Origin: Thuidium tamariscinum
Lineage: Eukaryota; Streptophyta; Bryopsida; Hypnales; Thuidiaceae
Assembly (NCBI GenBank): GCA_947034885.2
Contig: OX344751.2
Span: 46,467,082 to 46,531,081, forward strand
Direction: 5' to 3'
Length of the DNA stretch: 64,000 nt
In this document: piece by piece, positions 35,688 through 49,300 of the stretch
Layout of the letters: every line of letters starts with the position of its first letter
How positions within the stretch are numbered: position 1 is the stretch's first letter
Notes under the pieces: generated by a model
Told to the model about the DNA's origin: nothing
Seen by the model: the letters and a program-made list of their open reading frames with translations, nothing else
The model's database searches: none
Made by a program: the position numbers and the translations under genes

Positions 35688-38569
35688 TATAAATTATGAT
35701 GTACTATTTATTTATATAGAAATTCAAATATAATTTGGTGTATCATGCCTAGTCATTCACTATACAAAAGATATTCTAAAAATGTATTATCTATTTTGAA
35801 AACACTATTTTTAAAATAATAAAATTATTAGTTTTAAACCTATGAAGTTCATTCATGTTTAAAGATCCAAAATTGCTTCAAAATACTAGTCCCAAAGCAA
35901 TGCTAAAATTTCAGCTATATTTATTTTTTGACAAATTCAGCTATAGGATCTTTTAGTTAACCTGCAAATTTACACCATCCTAAAATTCCACAATAAAAAA
36001 CCTTACCAATAAATTGCAAGATTAAAAAAAAAAGAATTTTCAAATGGCTAGATTTCATCTTTCAACCATTTTACACAAAAGGTCTAGATCCTACAACTTC
36101 CAACTCTTCCATATGTTGAAGACGTAAGTTGGGAATGTATGTAATTTTTTCCCCCACATCCATGCTTGAAAAATAAATATATAGGTAGAAGTAGAGAATA
36201 ATTTAAAATACAAAATTGTTAAGAATTTAGTCATGAAATACAAAAACATCAATCTTAATGATTGCAATGTTGTAATAAACAATCCAAATCCAATAAGAGC
36301 TACTCCTTGATCACATGTATGAAAATCTAAAAAAAAAAATGAATTTTTTTGTTTATATTAAGCTACCTAAAAATGTTGTAGTACAAAAAGATGTTGCATG
36401 GTGGTGTATTGAAAATGAATATTTTTATTTCAAGCATTTGCCTAAATACATTTCTAAATTTAATTAATTATTCAACATTGAAGGTTAAATGTAAACATTG
36501 AGTATGCTAATATTTTCATATTAGCTAATAAATTTTAGACCGAAAATGCTCAAAGGTCTCCAAAATTCAAAAGTGATGTCAAATTTGAGCTTATTTATAA
36601 ATAATTTTTTTTTTTTTAAAATTATGTCTGCAATTTAGTATTGTAAGAGACATGCAATATGATTTAGTATTCATTGATGTTTTTGGCAATCATCCACTTA
36701 GAAGTTCCAAATTTCTAGCAAAAAATTGTCAAAATTAAATCCTTGAATACATAAATGAGGGTTTTCCTTTACAATAGTGATTTTGTTGGATTCTCTTACA
36801 AAAATGTTCTAAATTCTATTTGAATGCATTTTTGGGACTATATGTATGTATAAAAAATCAATAAATTTTGTAACTATTAATTACAAGTTTATTTAGTATG
36901 GGCTCTCATATTCAAAGTTATACATCCGTTTAGATTAGAATTTATAGTGGTCAATTTTACAACCAAAGCAAAATTAGGTCTAGTGAATTTGAAATGACTT
37001 TGTAAACAACTAGTAAAGAAGTTCTTGGTAATGGAAAATGGTCAAAGTAACACTATTAAAAGAATTTGAATTGCTAGCAGTTATGAAGAAAAAACATGTA
37101 GCTACACTACAAGAGGCTTTGGCCCTACAACATCTCTTGAGTGACTTGATTCACTCATTAATGTGGTTGCAAGCTACATTCAACTCATCTCTTAGACAAA
37201 CACTTTCTGCACTCTTGTAATCTATTGCACTCAAAGTAAACTATTGATAATTTTGATAGAGTTTTGATTACAGAATATTTACAAAAAATCATGACATTAG
37301 ATTATTACAAAATCAAAGGTTCAAATATTTGATTTGTGTAACAAAAAAAATTAAAACTTTAGTTTTCTAAAAGAAATCATATCAAAACTTCAAAATTTCA
37401 AAATCTTTCTTTTTTAATACTTGATCTAATAAAAAAAATGAAATATTAATTCTATTTTTAGATTTTTATTATAAATTCTTCCTAAAGATTTGTCTTCAAA
37501 AGCACATCCATAAATCAAAATCACTATATATATAAGTTTTTTATGCGGAGAAATAATTAATCTTCTAAAACAAATTCATTTATAAAATTAAATTATAAAT
37601 ATATAAGTTAAACATTCAACCTTTTGATTCAAATGTTTTGTCTATTTGAAAACATTTGAGCTAAACTTCCATTCAACAATGTTTTTCAATTAAAAGAAAG
37701 TAAAATTGGACTATGTTGAGGAACTATAATTATAGTGCATGAATTTTTATTAAATGCTTCATTTATACTTTTGAAAGATTATTTTTTTCAAATTTCCAAA
37801 ATCTTTGTCATGTAGTGATACAATGTTCCATGACTTCCATCCACATTAATTTTTTCTAAAATAGTAAGTTACAATTCAATGGGCAATGTTTTGAAATTTT
37901 GAAAATCCTTAAAAACAATAAAAAGTAGTGCACTTTTGCATGAAAACTAGTACATTATACCATACAAATACCTATTGTTCTTCATTACATCTTCAAAAAG
38001 TCTAAAACTTAATATATATCATCTATGTTGAATTTTGGAAAACTTAAATTTTTCTTTGGCTGAATCAAAGACCTTCAATTAGCCTGTAGTAGTCAAATAA
38101 TACATAATTAATTAAACCAAAAAATAGGGTTCAAATTTTATATATACTTCAAAGGACATGGAGCAATGAAAGGTTGATTTTGCTTATCTCTATAGTACCA
38201 ACTTGCTTCTTAGATAAGGTTCACTTATTATTTCTTCATATGTAATTTAGTTGATGCTACACCTCTTTCTCTTGGATCCCAAACTCATCTATTGAATTAA
38301 TTACAGGTACAATGTCTCTACTACTTGATGCCTAAATTTCATCAATTTTGATGGGCTCACGTTTATCCCTACTATATATTTTCATCAAAACTTTAAAGCA
38401 ATCTTAAGGTTACAATGCAATGTTTTATCCAACTTGGATGTACTTGAGTGATGCATAGTAGCCATGAAGAGGTGCAAATAGCCATATAATACACATAGAG
38501 ACTCCTACTTTATTTTGAAGTTAGCACTCTATATTTGTCTTATTAAGCTTGGTCCAAGCAATACAAACT
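35688..38569. other. AT-rich intergenic, no gene recognised
   Basis: No coding exon was recognised. The frames at 36091-36282 and 37038-37220 have no protein features and are taken as chance. Confidence 0.4.
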
Positions 38570-38573
38570 TTAA

Positions 38574-39545
38574 CCCCAAAGTGACATTCAATTTCTAGGA
38601 TTCAAAAACATCATTGCTTTTGAAGCCTTATGGATTTAAATGTCTTCACGTTATTCAAAACTCAACCGTACAATCTTGTAATTTACATGTTTTAGATGAC
38701 ATGTATAAAATTTGAAGTCATTTGATCACATAGATTGCAAGATCATAATGTTTTAGTGTTGAAAATGGATGTTGAAATTTTCCCAAAAACACATTTGGAA
38801 GTGAAATCTGATTTCTAAACCTACTCAAATGAAAAACTTTACACTACAAAATGATTCAAAACTAGTATACAAACACATTGATGGAAAAAAATTTCATTCA
38901 ATTGACTCATTGTGTCTACAAAACGACCTTGAAATGTCAAAAATCAACAAGAAAAATTGCAAATAATACATCTAAAGGAGAACCTCCTTCTACCAGAATG
39001 CTTCTCAATCACTCATTAATTCTTGGATTGGCATGAAATTTTAGCCACACAAACAAGACTATTATGTGCAATTTTTTCAATTTTTTATTTATTGAAAATG
39101 GACTCTGTATGAAGAAGAAACAAGTCGCCAAAGTTCACTGTACTCGAATAATGGCAAGATTTTGAACTTTGAATTGCTCTAAAACATTCAAAATAATTTG
39201 GATTAACATGAAAACTTTACCACAATAACTATATTTCAAGGAGAACAATACTCAACAAATTTTATTGAAAATGAGCAATCAATGAAGGAGATACAAGGCC
39301 CCGAAGTTGCAACCCTAAAATGCAGTTTGGTGAACTCAAATTGAAGTTGTGAACTTTGATTGGCTTTCAAAAAATCAATACATCTTGGATTCATTTGAAA
39401 ATTTTACCACACAAATTAGAGGGGAGAACACAACTTTCACAACAAGTTTTTGTTGAATTTGGACCTTAGATACAAAAGTTATAGGATTTTGAACTAGAAT
39501 TGAAACTATGTGAGGACACTTTCTGTCCTCTTTGTCACTTTGGGG
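38574..39545. mobile_element. piggyBac-type non-autonomous element (972 bp)
   Basis: The first and last 16 bases including the target site are exact inverted copies: TTAACCCCAAAGTGAC at 38570-38585 and its complement at 39534-39549. The interior matches 25358-26338 in reverse orientation and contains a 'caaccgtacaatcttgtaat' block also seen in 511-1432. It has no coding capacity. The perfect termini make it one of the better-preserved copies in the window. Confidence 0.85.
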
Positions 39546-39549
39546 TTAA

Positions 39550-41934
39550 GGATTGCTTTTCAGTTAGATACCATCAAATTTGGTTAAAGGTTATATATAA
39601 AGAGAAAGAAAAGTATACCTAGTAAATATGAATTAACAAATTGTTTTTATACATGTAGAAGGTGTACACATATCACTTAAAAAAAGTAATTGATATTCAA
39701 TCAAGATCAATATAAACTATATATTATAAAGATTTTTATATAATTAATTAGGGATAATGAAATTTGATGAAAGAATCTACTTAAAGTATATGATTATCCA
39801 AAAATCTATATTGTCAATAAAGACTTGTAATATCCTTCTCAATTACATCAAGCTTATTAACTAAAGCACTAATATTACTCATTAGATGAAATTTGAAGGC
39901 TCTAAGAGACTGCAAGTTCTCGTAGTCTGGGAACGCAGAAAGTACAGGAATTGCAAAAATTTGATGTGACCGGGGTAGTCCCATGTCCTTCCAAAAAAAG
40001 TTTAAAAGTAAAAAATAAAAAATTTGGATTTTTTTTTGCATTTCATGATCCAAAAATACATATATGTTTTCAAAAATGTCAACTTAATAGTAGATAGCTA
40101 TTTTGGAGATTGTTTCAGAAATAGATCCAAAATAGCCCTTTAAAGGCCTCAGATTTCATCTAATGACACAGTGAAATTTTTTTAAATAGCACCATTTTGC
40201 AAACTTTGGTACTTTTGCAATTTAGATTGTGCAATCTCAAATCTATACCTATCCTATAAAGCACTATTTTGATTTAGAGTACAAAGTCTGAAATCTATAT
40301 TTGTCTTAGATGGCCTAAAATCTATAGTTATTCAAGATGGTACTTCTTATAGTTTAGAATGCACCATCTAAAAATGGCATGTCAAATATTGCCATTAAGA
40401 AAATTTCCTATTGACATTATTACTCTAAGTACTACTAGATACTTACTAGACCTGCATATACTAAACTAGTGCAAAAGTTGTTCAATTTCTTGTGCAATAT
40501 GTCTACTTTTTTCTTCTAAAGTATTGGATTGAGGTATTATAGTGACCCTAAACCCATATGTCATCTTCAAGACCAACTTTAGAAATAAAATCAAAGTCAA
40601 AAGTAGTCTCAAATTCAATATCAATACTAAAAGCTTAGCTCTCTTTGGTCACATTTTTATACCAAGTGAACTTGATTGAAGCAACTTGTTGTAAACTTTT
40701 AATGATTAATTTTTTGAATTATGAACTACATCACCAAACATGCCATTCTATGCTCCTTTTGAATATTGTCCATCTAACTAAAAGTGATAGTGAGAATTAT
40801 TTCCAACCCAAAGTAGAAATTAACAAATTATCTAAGAGCAACTAACACTAGAGGGGTTTGAAAAAAAACCCAATGACTACTTCACTATATCCTTTGTATT
40901 TTTCATGGTAGTATCCAACAGATAACTATTAGTGAGCTTTCCTTTATATCTTGGTATAGAGGTAGTCATTACCTAAATTCAATTGTGATGTAGTTTGCTC
41001 TAAAAATAACTATGCTCTAAAAGTGAACATGACACATGAATACATTTTGATTTCTTCAATGTATAAATACTGCATATTTTAGGAATTAGTCATTGCATGA
41101 TCATTGCACTTGAACTTCAAAAATTTGTAATTGATTCTACAAAGGTTCAAAAAATATGAAATGACTTGAGTTAGATGTAAGTTCCATCTTCCTTCCTTCT
41201 AGAATTTATTGAAAATTGTTTCAAGGAGTTTAGCTTTCCTTTAAAGGCAATCAACTCTTTTAAAGTAACTACATCTAAAATAGATTACTTCTCAAAATCA
41301 ACTACTTTTTTTAAGGAGGATTGAATAAGGACAATACTATAATGGTGTATATTACTAGGACAAGTGTAAGTTGGAATTGGGGTTTGCTTTGAGTAGTATT
41401 TAAGTTTATACATAGTATTGTGAAGGTGACAACTTTACAAGCGGTTGATTTTTTACTGTTTTTTTGTTCTCTCGTATGACATGTCATCAAGAGGATTTTG
41501 GCATCATCTACAATATACTTCTAGCATTCTACACATTATATCTTTGAAAATTTTTAACTAAATCATGATGTGTCAAAAATTATGGAACTACTTGCATTTT
41601 GATTCATAGTCCCACACCAAATAATGTGCAAAAATTGTTATTCTTTTCTTACAATGTATCAATTATGCCATAAAGTTTATTTGTGCTATTTTTGGTGAAG
41701 TTTATACTATAAATGGTTTTTTTTTACCCTGTAACACCACTACATAGACTAAATGTCTAATGAATAACAAAGAATTCTTGTATATAAGCTAGAATTGCAA
41801 TTGTTTGTCCTCAAAATTTTGTGCTAGAAGGCAAGGTCATGAACAATGATTTGGTCTCCAATGAATATTTTCGAATTTTTTAAAGTAGACGATTCCCACG
41901 GTTTCAAAAAGCATGATTTGCACGGAGACTAAGG
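39550..41934. other. AT-rich intergenic, no gene recognised
   Basis: Only low-complexity AT-rich sequence was seen. The frames at 39814-40053 and 40645-40845 have no recognisable features. Confidence 0.4.
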
Positions 41935-41938
41935 TTAA

Positions 41939-42159
41939 CCTTGAAGCGCACCGACGTCCATATTCTAGACGATGAACAGAGGGCTTCAAGGCCCAGTTTC
42001 ATCCAATTAATTTCTCATTTATCAAATGTAATACTTGAATCTAGAAAAGACAACCTTCTTTAATGACCAAATTCATTAAATTCTGGTAAATGATATATCT
42101 GTACAAAGCTATAAGTGAAAATGTGCAAAAATTCAAAAAAGGATTGAGACGCTTAAGGG
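41939..42159. mobile_element. Small TTAA-bounded element (221 bp)
   Basis: TTAA lies at 41935-41938 and 42160-42163. The left terminus is CCTTGAAGCG. The right, complemented, is CCCTTAAGCGTCTCAATCC. The right-hand 60 bp reappear, complemented, at 54745-54805, beginning CCCTTCAGCGTCTCAATCC and including 'gcttatagctttgtacaga'. The end sequence is therefore a repeated one. Confidence 0.55.
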
Positions 42160-42163
42160 TTAA

Positions 42164-43338
42164 ACCCATCCTCCGGAAGGATGCCTCCGTCAGTCAGCTC
42201 CTCGCTGAGGCTGCCCCTTTCGTTGGGACTAACGGAAGTGGGAGCTGCGCTGCATCCAAAAGCGGGGCTGGCTGCGGGGTCCGTGGCCTCCCTGCGGCCA
42301 TTTGCTTCCGCGGGCCCAGCGCCCTCCCTGCCTGCTGCTTGTGTGGCGCCGATGGAGCGTCCGCCCCCCGATATTTAGCCCCGTCGCTCCTGTACCCCAC
42401 TGCAACAGTTCTTCCCCCTCGGTTATCTTCGGACTCTCTGGATGCTCAGCGTGCTGTCTCTCCTGCGTTCATATTGGCAGGGTCTGCCTGTTGTGGCGTT
42501 GCGTGGCCCTGGGATGTGGCCTGGTGCAAATGCCTGTTTGGCAGCAGTGGGTGGACGAAAGATGCAAAAGCAGATGGGATACCCAACCAAGTACGTGTGT
42601 GTGTGAGACTGTGAGTGTGTTGGATCTCGGCGGGAGAGGGAGTGGCGGCGCTAGCGTTGCCCATCCCATACCACCTGCGCCGACCTGGCTGCCTGGCTGC
42701 TGCTGCTTCTACCCCCTCGATTGCTCGCTCGCCCCTCGCTGGTTAGCCAGCTCCCGATTGTGGTTTGCATTGGAGCTTGGCGCGAAACTGCTCTTTCTTC
42801 GTGGGTGGGTTGTTCAAGGCCTCCTCTGAGCTTCAATTCCAGGTAAGAGCCGACGCGTTGCGTGGTGCTTTTGTCGTTAGAGTACTCGTTTGCTCGGTCA
42901 TTTAGGAAGGCCGGAAGCGGAATTTTCCACCTGCCCATTTTCTGGGCGAGGATGCCGTCGTCTTGGGGACTGGCCTGCGAACGAGGGTGAGTGTTGTGGG
43001 TCCATGTGGTCTATTGGATGGAAATCGAAATGGGACTGGACGGGACTATTGGGAGGGCAGAATCGGAAGATTTTCGAAGGGCTGAATGAATCGTAAGATG
43101 AAGTTCTGGAAAGGCGGAATTTGAGCCAGCTGTGCTGATGGTAGCTGTGCTCTTCTTCGTCTTCTTCAGATGTGGACGATTGAGCTGATTCGAATTCGAA
43201 TTTGAGTTCGAAGAGGGTCTGTCTGCGAAATTGCCGAGGTTATGGGCGGATTCGAAATCATGATGCGACACTAGGTTTCTTCCAATTTCTGGTAAAAATA
43301 ATCTCCTCACACTTGCCTGGCCTTGCCCCAATTTGACC
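42164..43338 (+). promoter_or_regulatory. Helicase gene promoter and 5' leader region
   Basis: GC-balanced sequence starts abruptly at the right edge of the 41939-42159 element and continues into the helicase start codon. A consensus-like donor (CCAG|GTAAGA at 42842) suggests a 5'-UTR intron. Overlapping open frames on both strands at 42090-42938 follow base composition and are not recognised as proteins. Confidence 0.4.
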
Positions 43339-46300
43339 ATGGCGACGGCATTGGCGAATACTGGAGTTCTTGGTACGGAGTTTCTGTCGTCTCGAGTCGG
43401 AGACCACCTGTCATCCAAGCAGAAATCGGCTTTCGTGAGTTTGACCTCCCCGGGCATCACCATAGCCAGCCGCTCTGCTGCGTTCCTGTGTGTCGTTGCT
43501 TTTGCGGGGCGTCAAGGAGAGGGGCAGAGTTCTAGTGAGGGGACGAAGAAGAAGCCTTATTTCAAGAGAAGACGGAGTGGAAAGAGTAAAAAGAATGGGG
43601 CCGTAGTCGAAGAGGTGAAGAGCGACCTTCGAGCTCTCATTTCCAACTCGGCGGTTCCCGTGTTCTCTGAAGGGACTGAGTTGTCGGAGGAGCCCGAGGT
43701 GGCGAAACTGTTGGTGGAGGACGACGATGAGTCGGGTACGTTTGCTGTGTGAGAAGGGATAGAGATGAAATCTATTTACCAATCATGTTGAGAGTCACAA
43801 CGGCAGCTTGAAATCGAAGACCACTGCACGAGAGTCACACAAGAAACCCCTAAGTGGCCTAAACCGAGTCAAATGGCTTTTCTTAGCGAGTTATATGGGG
43901 ACCTTCTTTTTGTTGGATTGCTCGCACCCTTGACCGATACTTGCACTGATTCTGGGGACATGAAATTGGAATCTGTCTGATTTCTATTGTTCGTAACTCG
44001 ATCAAATCGATCATTTTTGAAACTTTGAAACCTTGGTTCTTTAGGGGTTAATGGTTTTACAAGAATTCTTACAATTCCATTCAGGGATTGCAGAGCTGGA
44101 AACAACAAGAGTCTGAATCAACAAGAACTGAACTGATAGCATTTGCAGCTAGGGATGGGGTAACAATCGTTAATAATCCGTTCATTACACTTACCGTCTT
44201 GGCTCATTTGAGATAACAAGTTTCCAACCTGTCTCGTAGAGGGAGCTTGAAACTTTGTCACGGAAGAGTCATATATGTGCAACCTCCATACGCCTATTCT
44301 TTTTATTTGGACTATTGTTGAGTTGACATTGACATACATAAGAGAGTCTACGAAATAATGATGATTCTGCACCGATCTTGTGATGTAATCATGATTTGGT
44401 GGCGGGACTGACAAGTGTAGCTCACAATTGTGAGCTTCGTTCGCTATGTTGGTTATCTTGTCTTCGCATCGTAAAGTAGGCCTTCGCGATGAATACGAAC
44501 TGTGAAAGTTTTTCTTCGTTTTTACATCCGAGAACCCCAATCACTAAGTCCTTCCTGGTCTTCTGTGCCTTCTGCAATGCCTGTCCTATCCTGGGCGTCC
44601 ATCATCTTATGCTTCTACTGGGGATGTATCCTGAGCCGCTGATGGTGTGGTTGCAGATGACGGGGGTTCTGGCAACCCACTGGGGAGGCGAGTGCTGGGC
44701 AAGGCCGTGGTGAGCTGGATGAAGGACGGTATTGCGGCCATGGTGAGAGAGGTGGCCTGTGCGCAGGAGAGAGGGGAGATCAAGGAAGCGGAGGAGCGCA
44801 TGGGAACTGGCCACAACCTGGTGGCGCTCGCGCAGCCGTTCCTGCTGGCCAGACCCATGCCCCAGGGCTTAGAACCGCTCTGCCTGCGAGCCAGTCTGCA
44901 TTACCCGACGCTCTTTGATCATTACCAGCGGGAATTGCGTGTCGCTCTGCAAGACTCCCAGGTAGGTACAGACATGGATGGGTGGCTCTCCTCTCGGGGG
45001 GCAAGAATCAGAGGTCGGTCGGTTTAGGGTTCCACCCTCTCCAGCTTCTGTCTGTCTGCAGTGTCCTCAAGCTTCACTGCTAATCGAATCCTAACTGCAG
45101 ATGGTCATGGGATGCACGAAACGAACTGATAAGATCTTTGGTTGGTTGCCTGGTTCTTCGCACCGTCCCAGATTCTCAGTTCCTCACTTAATTCTTACTT
45201 ACAGTCGCAAATGGCATTGCTGTTACAAGGGACAATCGGTTGACCCTCGAGTGCTCATGTAGCCGACTGTGCCGCTTCCATATGTAGAGCCGGAGTTGAA
45301 ATAAGCCATTTAGGAAGCCTCCATGCTGGTTGTAACGTGTTCTAATAGGAAGAAGAAATTACATCCTACATTTTTTATAAAAATATGTTCTGTAAGTTAC
45401 TTCCATTTTCTCATGGCTTCCACAGGAGACTTTCTGCTTTTAGCCTGGGCACTGGAGGATTGATATTTGATTTTTCTGTTGATTCTCATGTGTTTTTTGC
45501 AGTTGTATTTATTTTTTTTGAACTCTCGGGAGGGATTGTGTTGGATGTTGTGACTGCAGGCGAAAGGAAAGGTGGAGAACTGGCAGGGTACCGAGGCCTG
45601 GAAGCTGCTGAAGAAGTTCGCGAAATCTGGTGTGGTGTTTTCAACTTTCAAGAGTTCTTGCCTTACGACGAGTGTATGAAGGGTATTTGATTCAAAGGTG
45701 GTTCTAGAGTTGAGGGTTGACGTTGGATGTCTTGTTTACACAGGTGGGCACCGTGCGGTTGCCAGGAGGGCGAAAGAGCCCAAGCAGGTTCATGACGTAC
45801 TAGGACTATCTCGAGAACGGATTGCTGAGATCCAGTCACAGGTGGACACTTTCGTGACCATAGGTCTGTCACTTTTGCAAATTGAGAGAGACGCTGAACT
45901 GGAAGCCACGCATCAGTCTCTCGAGGGGGCTGCATCTGCCATCGGCAACTCTCCGATGCCTCCTTCCACAGTGCCGAAAGACAATAAAGACGAACAGGCT
46001 CTTGAGAATTGCGATTCTATCACCCATTTGATTGCCACTGGTTCCACCACAGGTATGCTGTGGCATTGAATTTGATGCCAAAGTCGTTGAAGTGCACATC
46101 GCTTTTGAAATGTTCAAATTAAGCGTAAGAAATAAGCAGTTATTAAGCAGTTTTTTCACAGAAATGGTTATTAAAGATATTGGGAAATGGATGACTGTCT
46201 GTCTAGACCCTCGGGCTTTAACTTCGTGTAGCAATTGATGTAATATTGAAGGTTGTGTTGGTGGAATGACAAAGTATTAAATAACTTTGGTTGATTTCAT

Positions 46301-49300
46301 GCCAATATTAGGAATGGAACTTATCTCAGTGGACCTGAATCATGATTTTGACACAGGTTTGGGAGGAATGCACTTGGTCACTTTGTCAGTAGAAGGGGGA
46401 GGCCATCTGCCTCCCACAACAATATCCCCGGGTGACATGGTCTGTGTTCGCATATCTGACAAGAAGCGAGGAGGGTCAACTATGGAATGTATGCGAGGCT
46501 CAGTTTACAGTTTGGCTGAAGACAAGAACAGCATCGCCGTTGCCATTGAGGCTCGATACGGCGATCCCACGTTCTCTCGCCTGTTTGGAAAGTCATTGCG
46601 CCTGGACCGCATCAGTGCACTTGCTGATGCGACCACATATCAGGTTTTCTCTCCTTGCACTTGCATTTGACATAATTTATACATGATGGAATCGTTGACC
46701 AGCTTCGTGGTACATGTTTGAAATCACACCAGCAGTCAAGTTCTCAGTCGCTAGTATAGAATCCTCATCAGAGGAGCTCTAACAACTGCAGTCACGTTAA
46801 CCCGGCCAATTTGAAATGCCATTTGGGACTCGGTCCCTTCTAAGTCGGCTACATTTTTGAAGACATCTTTTGGTAGGTTTTCTACCAGTGTACACCGTGG
46901 AGAAGTATGTTTCGCTAGCTTTGGAAGGATCTTTGCACTGAAGTGCTGTCGCAGGAAACATGTTGCCACATGCTTTTACATGTCTGCAAGTGGGCTTGCA
47001 CTGCAGGGAACTTAGAGAGTAGCTTGGAAGGGATTGTATTTGATCCTCCGAATCAGAATTTTTGAGGAACTGTCATTTTATTCCTGATTACTTACGTCGC
47101 TACTTGCTTGTTATTGTTGCGAGCATCATGCTTTCTTCTGACTATGACTTCGCGATTTTGTCAGCGTGACTGTGAAGCGCTAGTGCGACTTCAAAAGCAT
47201 GGGCTACAGAAGAAGAACCCGGCATCCTCCGTAGTGGCCACCCTCTTCGGGCAAGGCCCCGATATCTGTTGGCTAGCGCAGAATGGACCCCTATTGCCAA
47301 TTCCCAAGTTCGAAAAGTCCTCTTTGACAGAGATTCGATTTGATGATTCTCAGAAGCAAGCCATCCAAATGGGGTTAGACAGGAAAAGGCCCGTGGTGGT
47401 GATCCAAGGGCCTCCAGGAACTGGGAAGACTAGCGTCGTCACAGAGCTCATAGAGAGGGCAGTGCTACGCGGGGAGCGGGTGCTTGCAACTGCACCCACC
47501 AACGCAGCCGTGGACAACATGGTGGAAAGGCTGGCAAACGCAGGTCTGAACGTAGTCCGGGTCGGGAACCCCGCCAGGGTAGCCCCCGCCGTTTCTGCGA
47601 GGTCGTTGAGTTTCATCGTCGACAAGAGGCTGACAGCTTTTCGAAGAGATTTGGTGAGGAGGCGGGCCGACTTACGTAGTGATCTACGCCAATGTCTGGA
47701 CGACGACTCAGTAGCTGCTGGCATTAGGCAGGTGTTGAAGCAGCTGGGCAAGACCTTAAAACAACGAGAAAAGGAGGCGATCAATGATGCTTTGACATCT
47801 GCACAGGTGCGTTTTTTGTAGCCAACCAACTGAGTTGCTGCTTCATATTTCTTGGCTAGGATGTTGCTGCAAAGTCTTGGAATTTTTCCTGAAGATAGAT
47901 TTGCACCATGTAGATCCAACGCACTTTTCTGAATGTTTTGGTCGCCCCAACCTGGACTACTATTACTTAGAACCCTTGCCTCGTTCTCACTGGTCACCAT
48001 TGCTTCCTGCATTTTTGGAGCATGGCTTCGTCCCTCTCCGTTGTGTAACGAGAAGAAAAGGATGTTCCTCTGTTCATATACGGACCGTTGGAAGATAATT
48101 TATACGAACCGCTCTATCCAGGTCGTCCTCTGCACAAACACAGGAGCGGGTGACCCACTGATTCGCAAATTGGAGGCTTTTGATCTGGTGGTGGTGGATG
48201 AAGCGGCACAGGCAATAGAGCCGTCCTGCTGGATTCCTCTGTTGCAGGGCAGACGCTGTGTCTTGGCTGGGGATGCTTGTCAACTGGCCCCCACAATTAT
48301 GTCGCGAGAGGCCCTCGACGGTGGCCTCGGCGTCTCTCTCATGGAGCGAGCAGGAGCTTTGCATGACGGTCTCCTGAGTACCATGTTGAGCATCCAGTAC
48401 CGCATGCATCATGCCATCGCACTGTGGGCATCATACGAAATGTACGGAGGTCGATTGCGTTCGGCTCCTGCTGTAGCATCTCACCTTCTCCGTGACTCCC
48501 CCAGCGTTACGGTAGGGTCCTTGTTGTATGGATTTCATTCAATACTCTGGTCTATCAATTGTGCTCCAGTGTCGGTTGGTTTTGTGTTTTCTCATCTTGT
48601 GATCCCTGACATCTTCTGGTTTTTCTGCTGGTTACCAAAAGCAAGAGTCCCTTGCTTATTATGTAGGTGACTCCTGCTTGTGATAGTGAGGGGGGAAAAA
48701 AACGATTGTGAAGAATCATGTGATACTCGACTGCGAGGTGCCATGTGTATTTGTTTACAAAACTCGAATTTTTGAAAGATGGTCAGGTTTGGATACTTAC
48801 TGACCTATGTCTGTTTGAATGTCTGTTTCTAGAACTCTCCGATCACGAAGGTACCTATGTTGCTATTAGATACGCGACTACCATTTGGAAGTCTGATACC
48901 CGGTTGCGAAGAGCGTTTGGACCCAGCAGGAACCGGATCCTTTTACAATGAAGGGGAGGCAGACATCGTGGTCGACCACATTCGTGCCCTCCTTGGGACA
49001 GGTAACCTTAACCTCAAAACTGCATAATTAGGGTCTCAGCCTAAAGCAAGTCTCTTTAGGCTGGAGTTGTACTTTCTCACCTACTGACGTTACAGTATTA
49101 CTAGTCATGTTGTATTGCTACGACATACTTAGCTTGTAGAACACTGTGCTCTAGTCAATCGCTATAGCCTAAAGTCACTTGCTTTAATCTGTGACACAAA
49201 GAATGTAGTGGAGTCCATGCTTAGTCCATTTCAGATTTGACTGCGAGTTGAAGTTTCTTCCATGTGCAGACTTATATTTTAATATCAATGTGCTGTAAGT

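Noticed and set aside
42090-42938. Several 65-175-codon frames on both strands upstream of the helicase
   Set aside because: They overlap each other in GC-balanced leader DNA and show no family motifs. Most likely promoter or 5' UTR.
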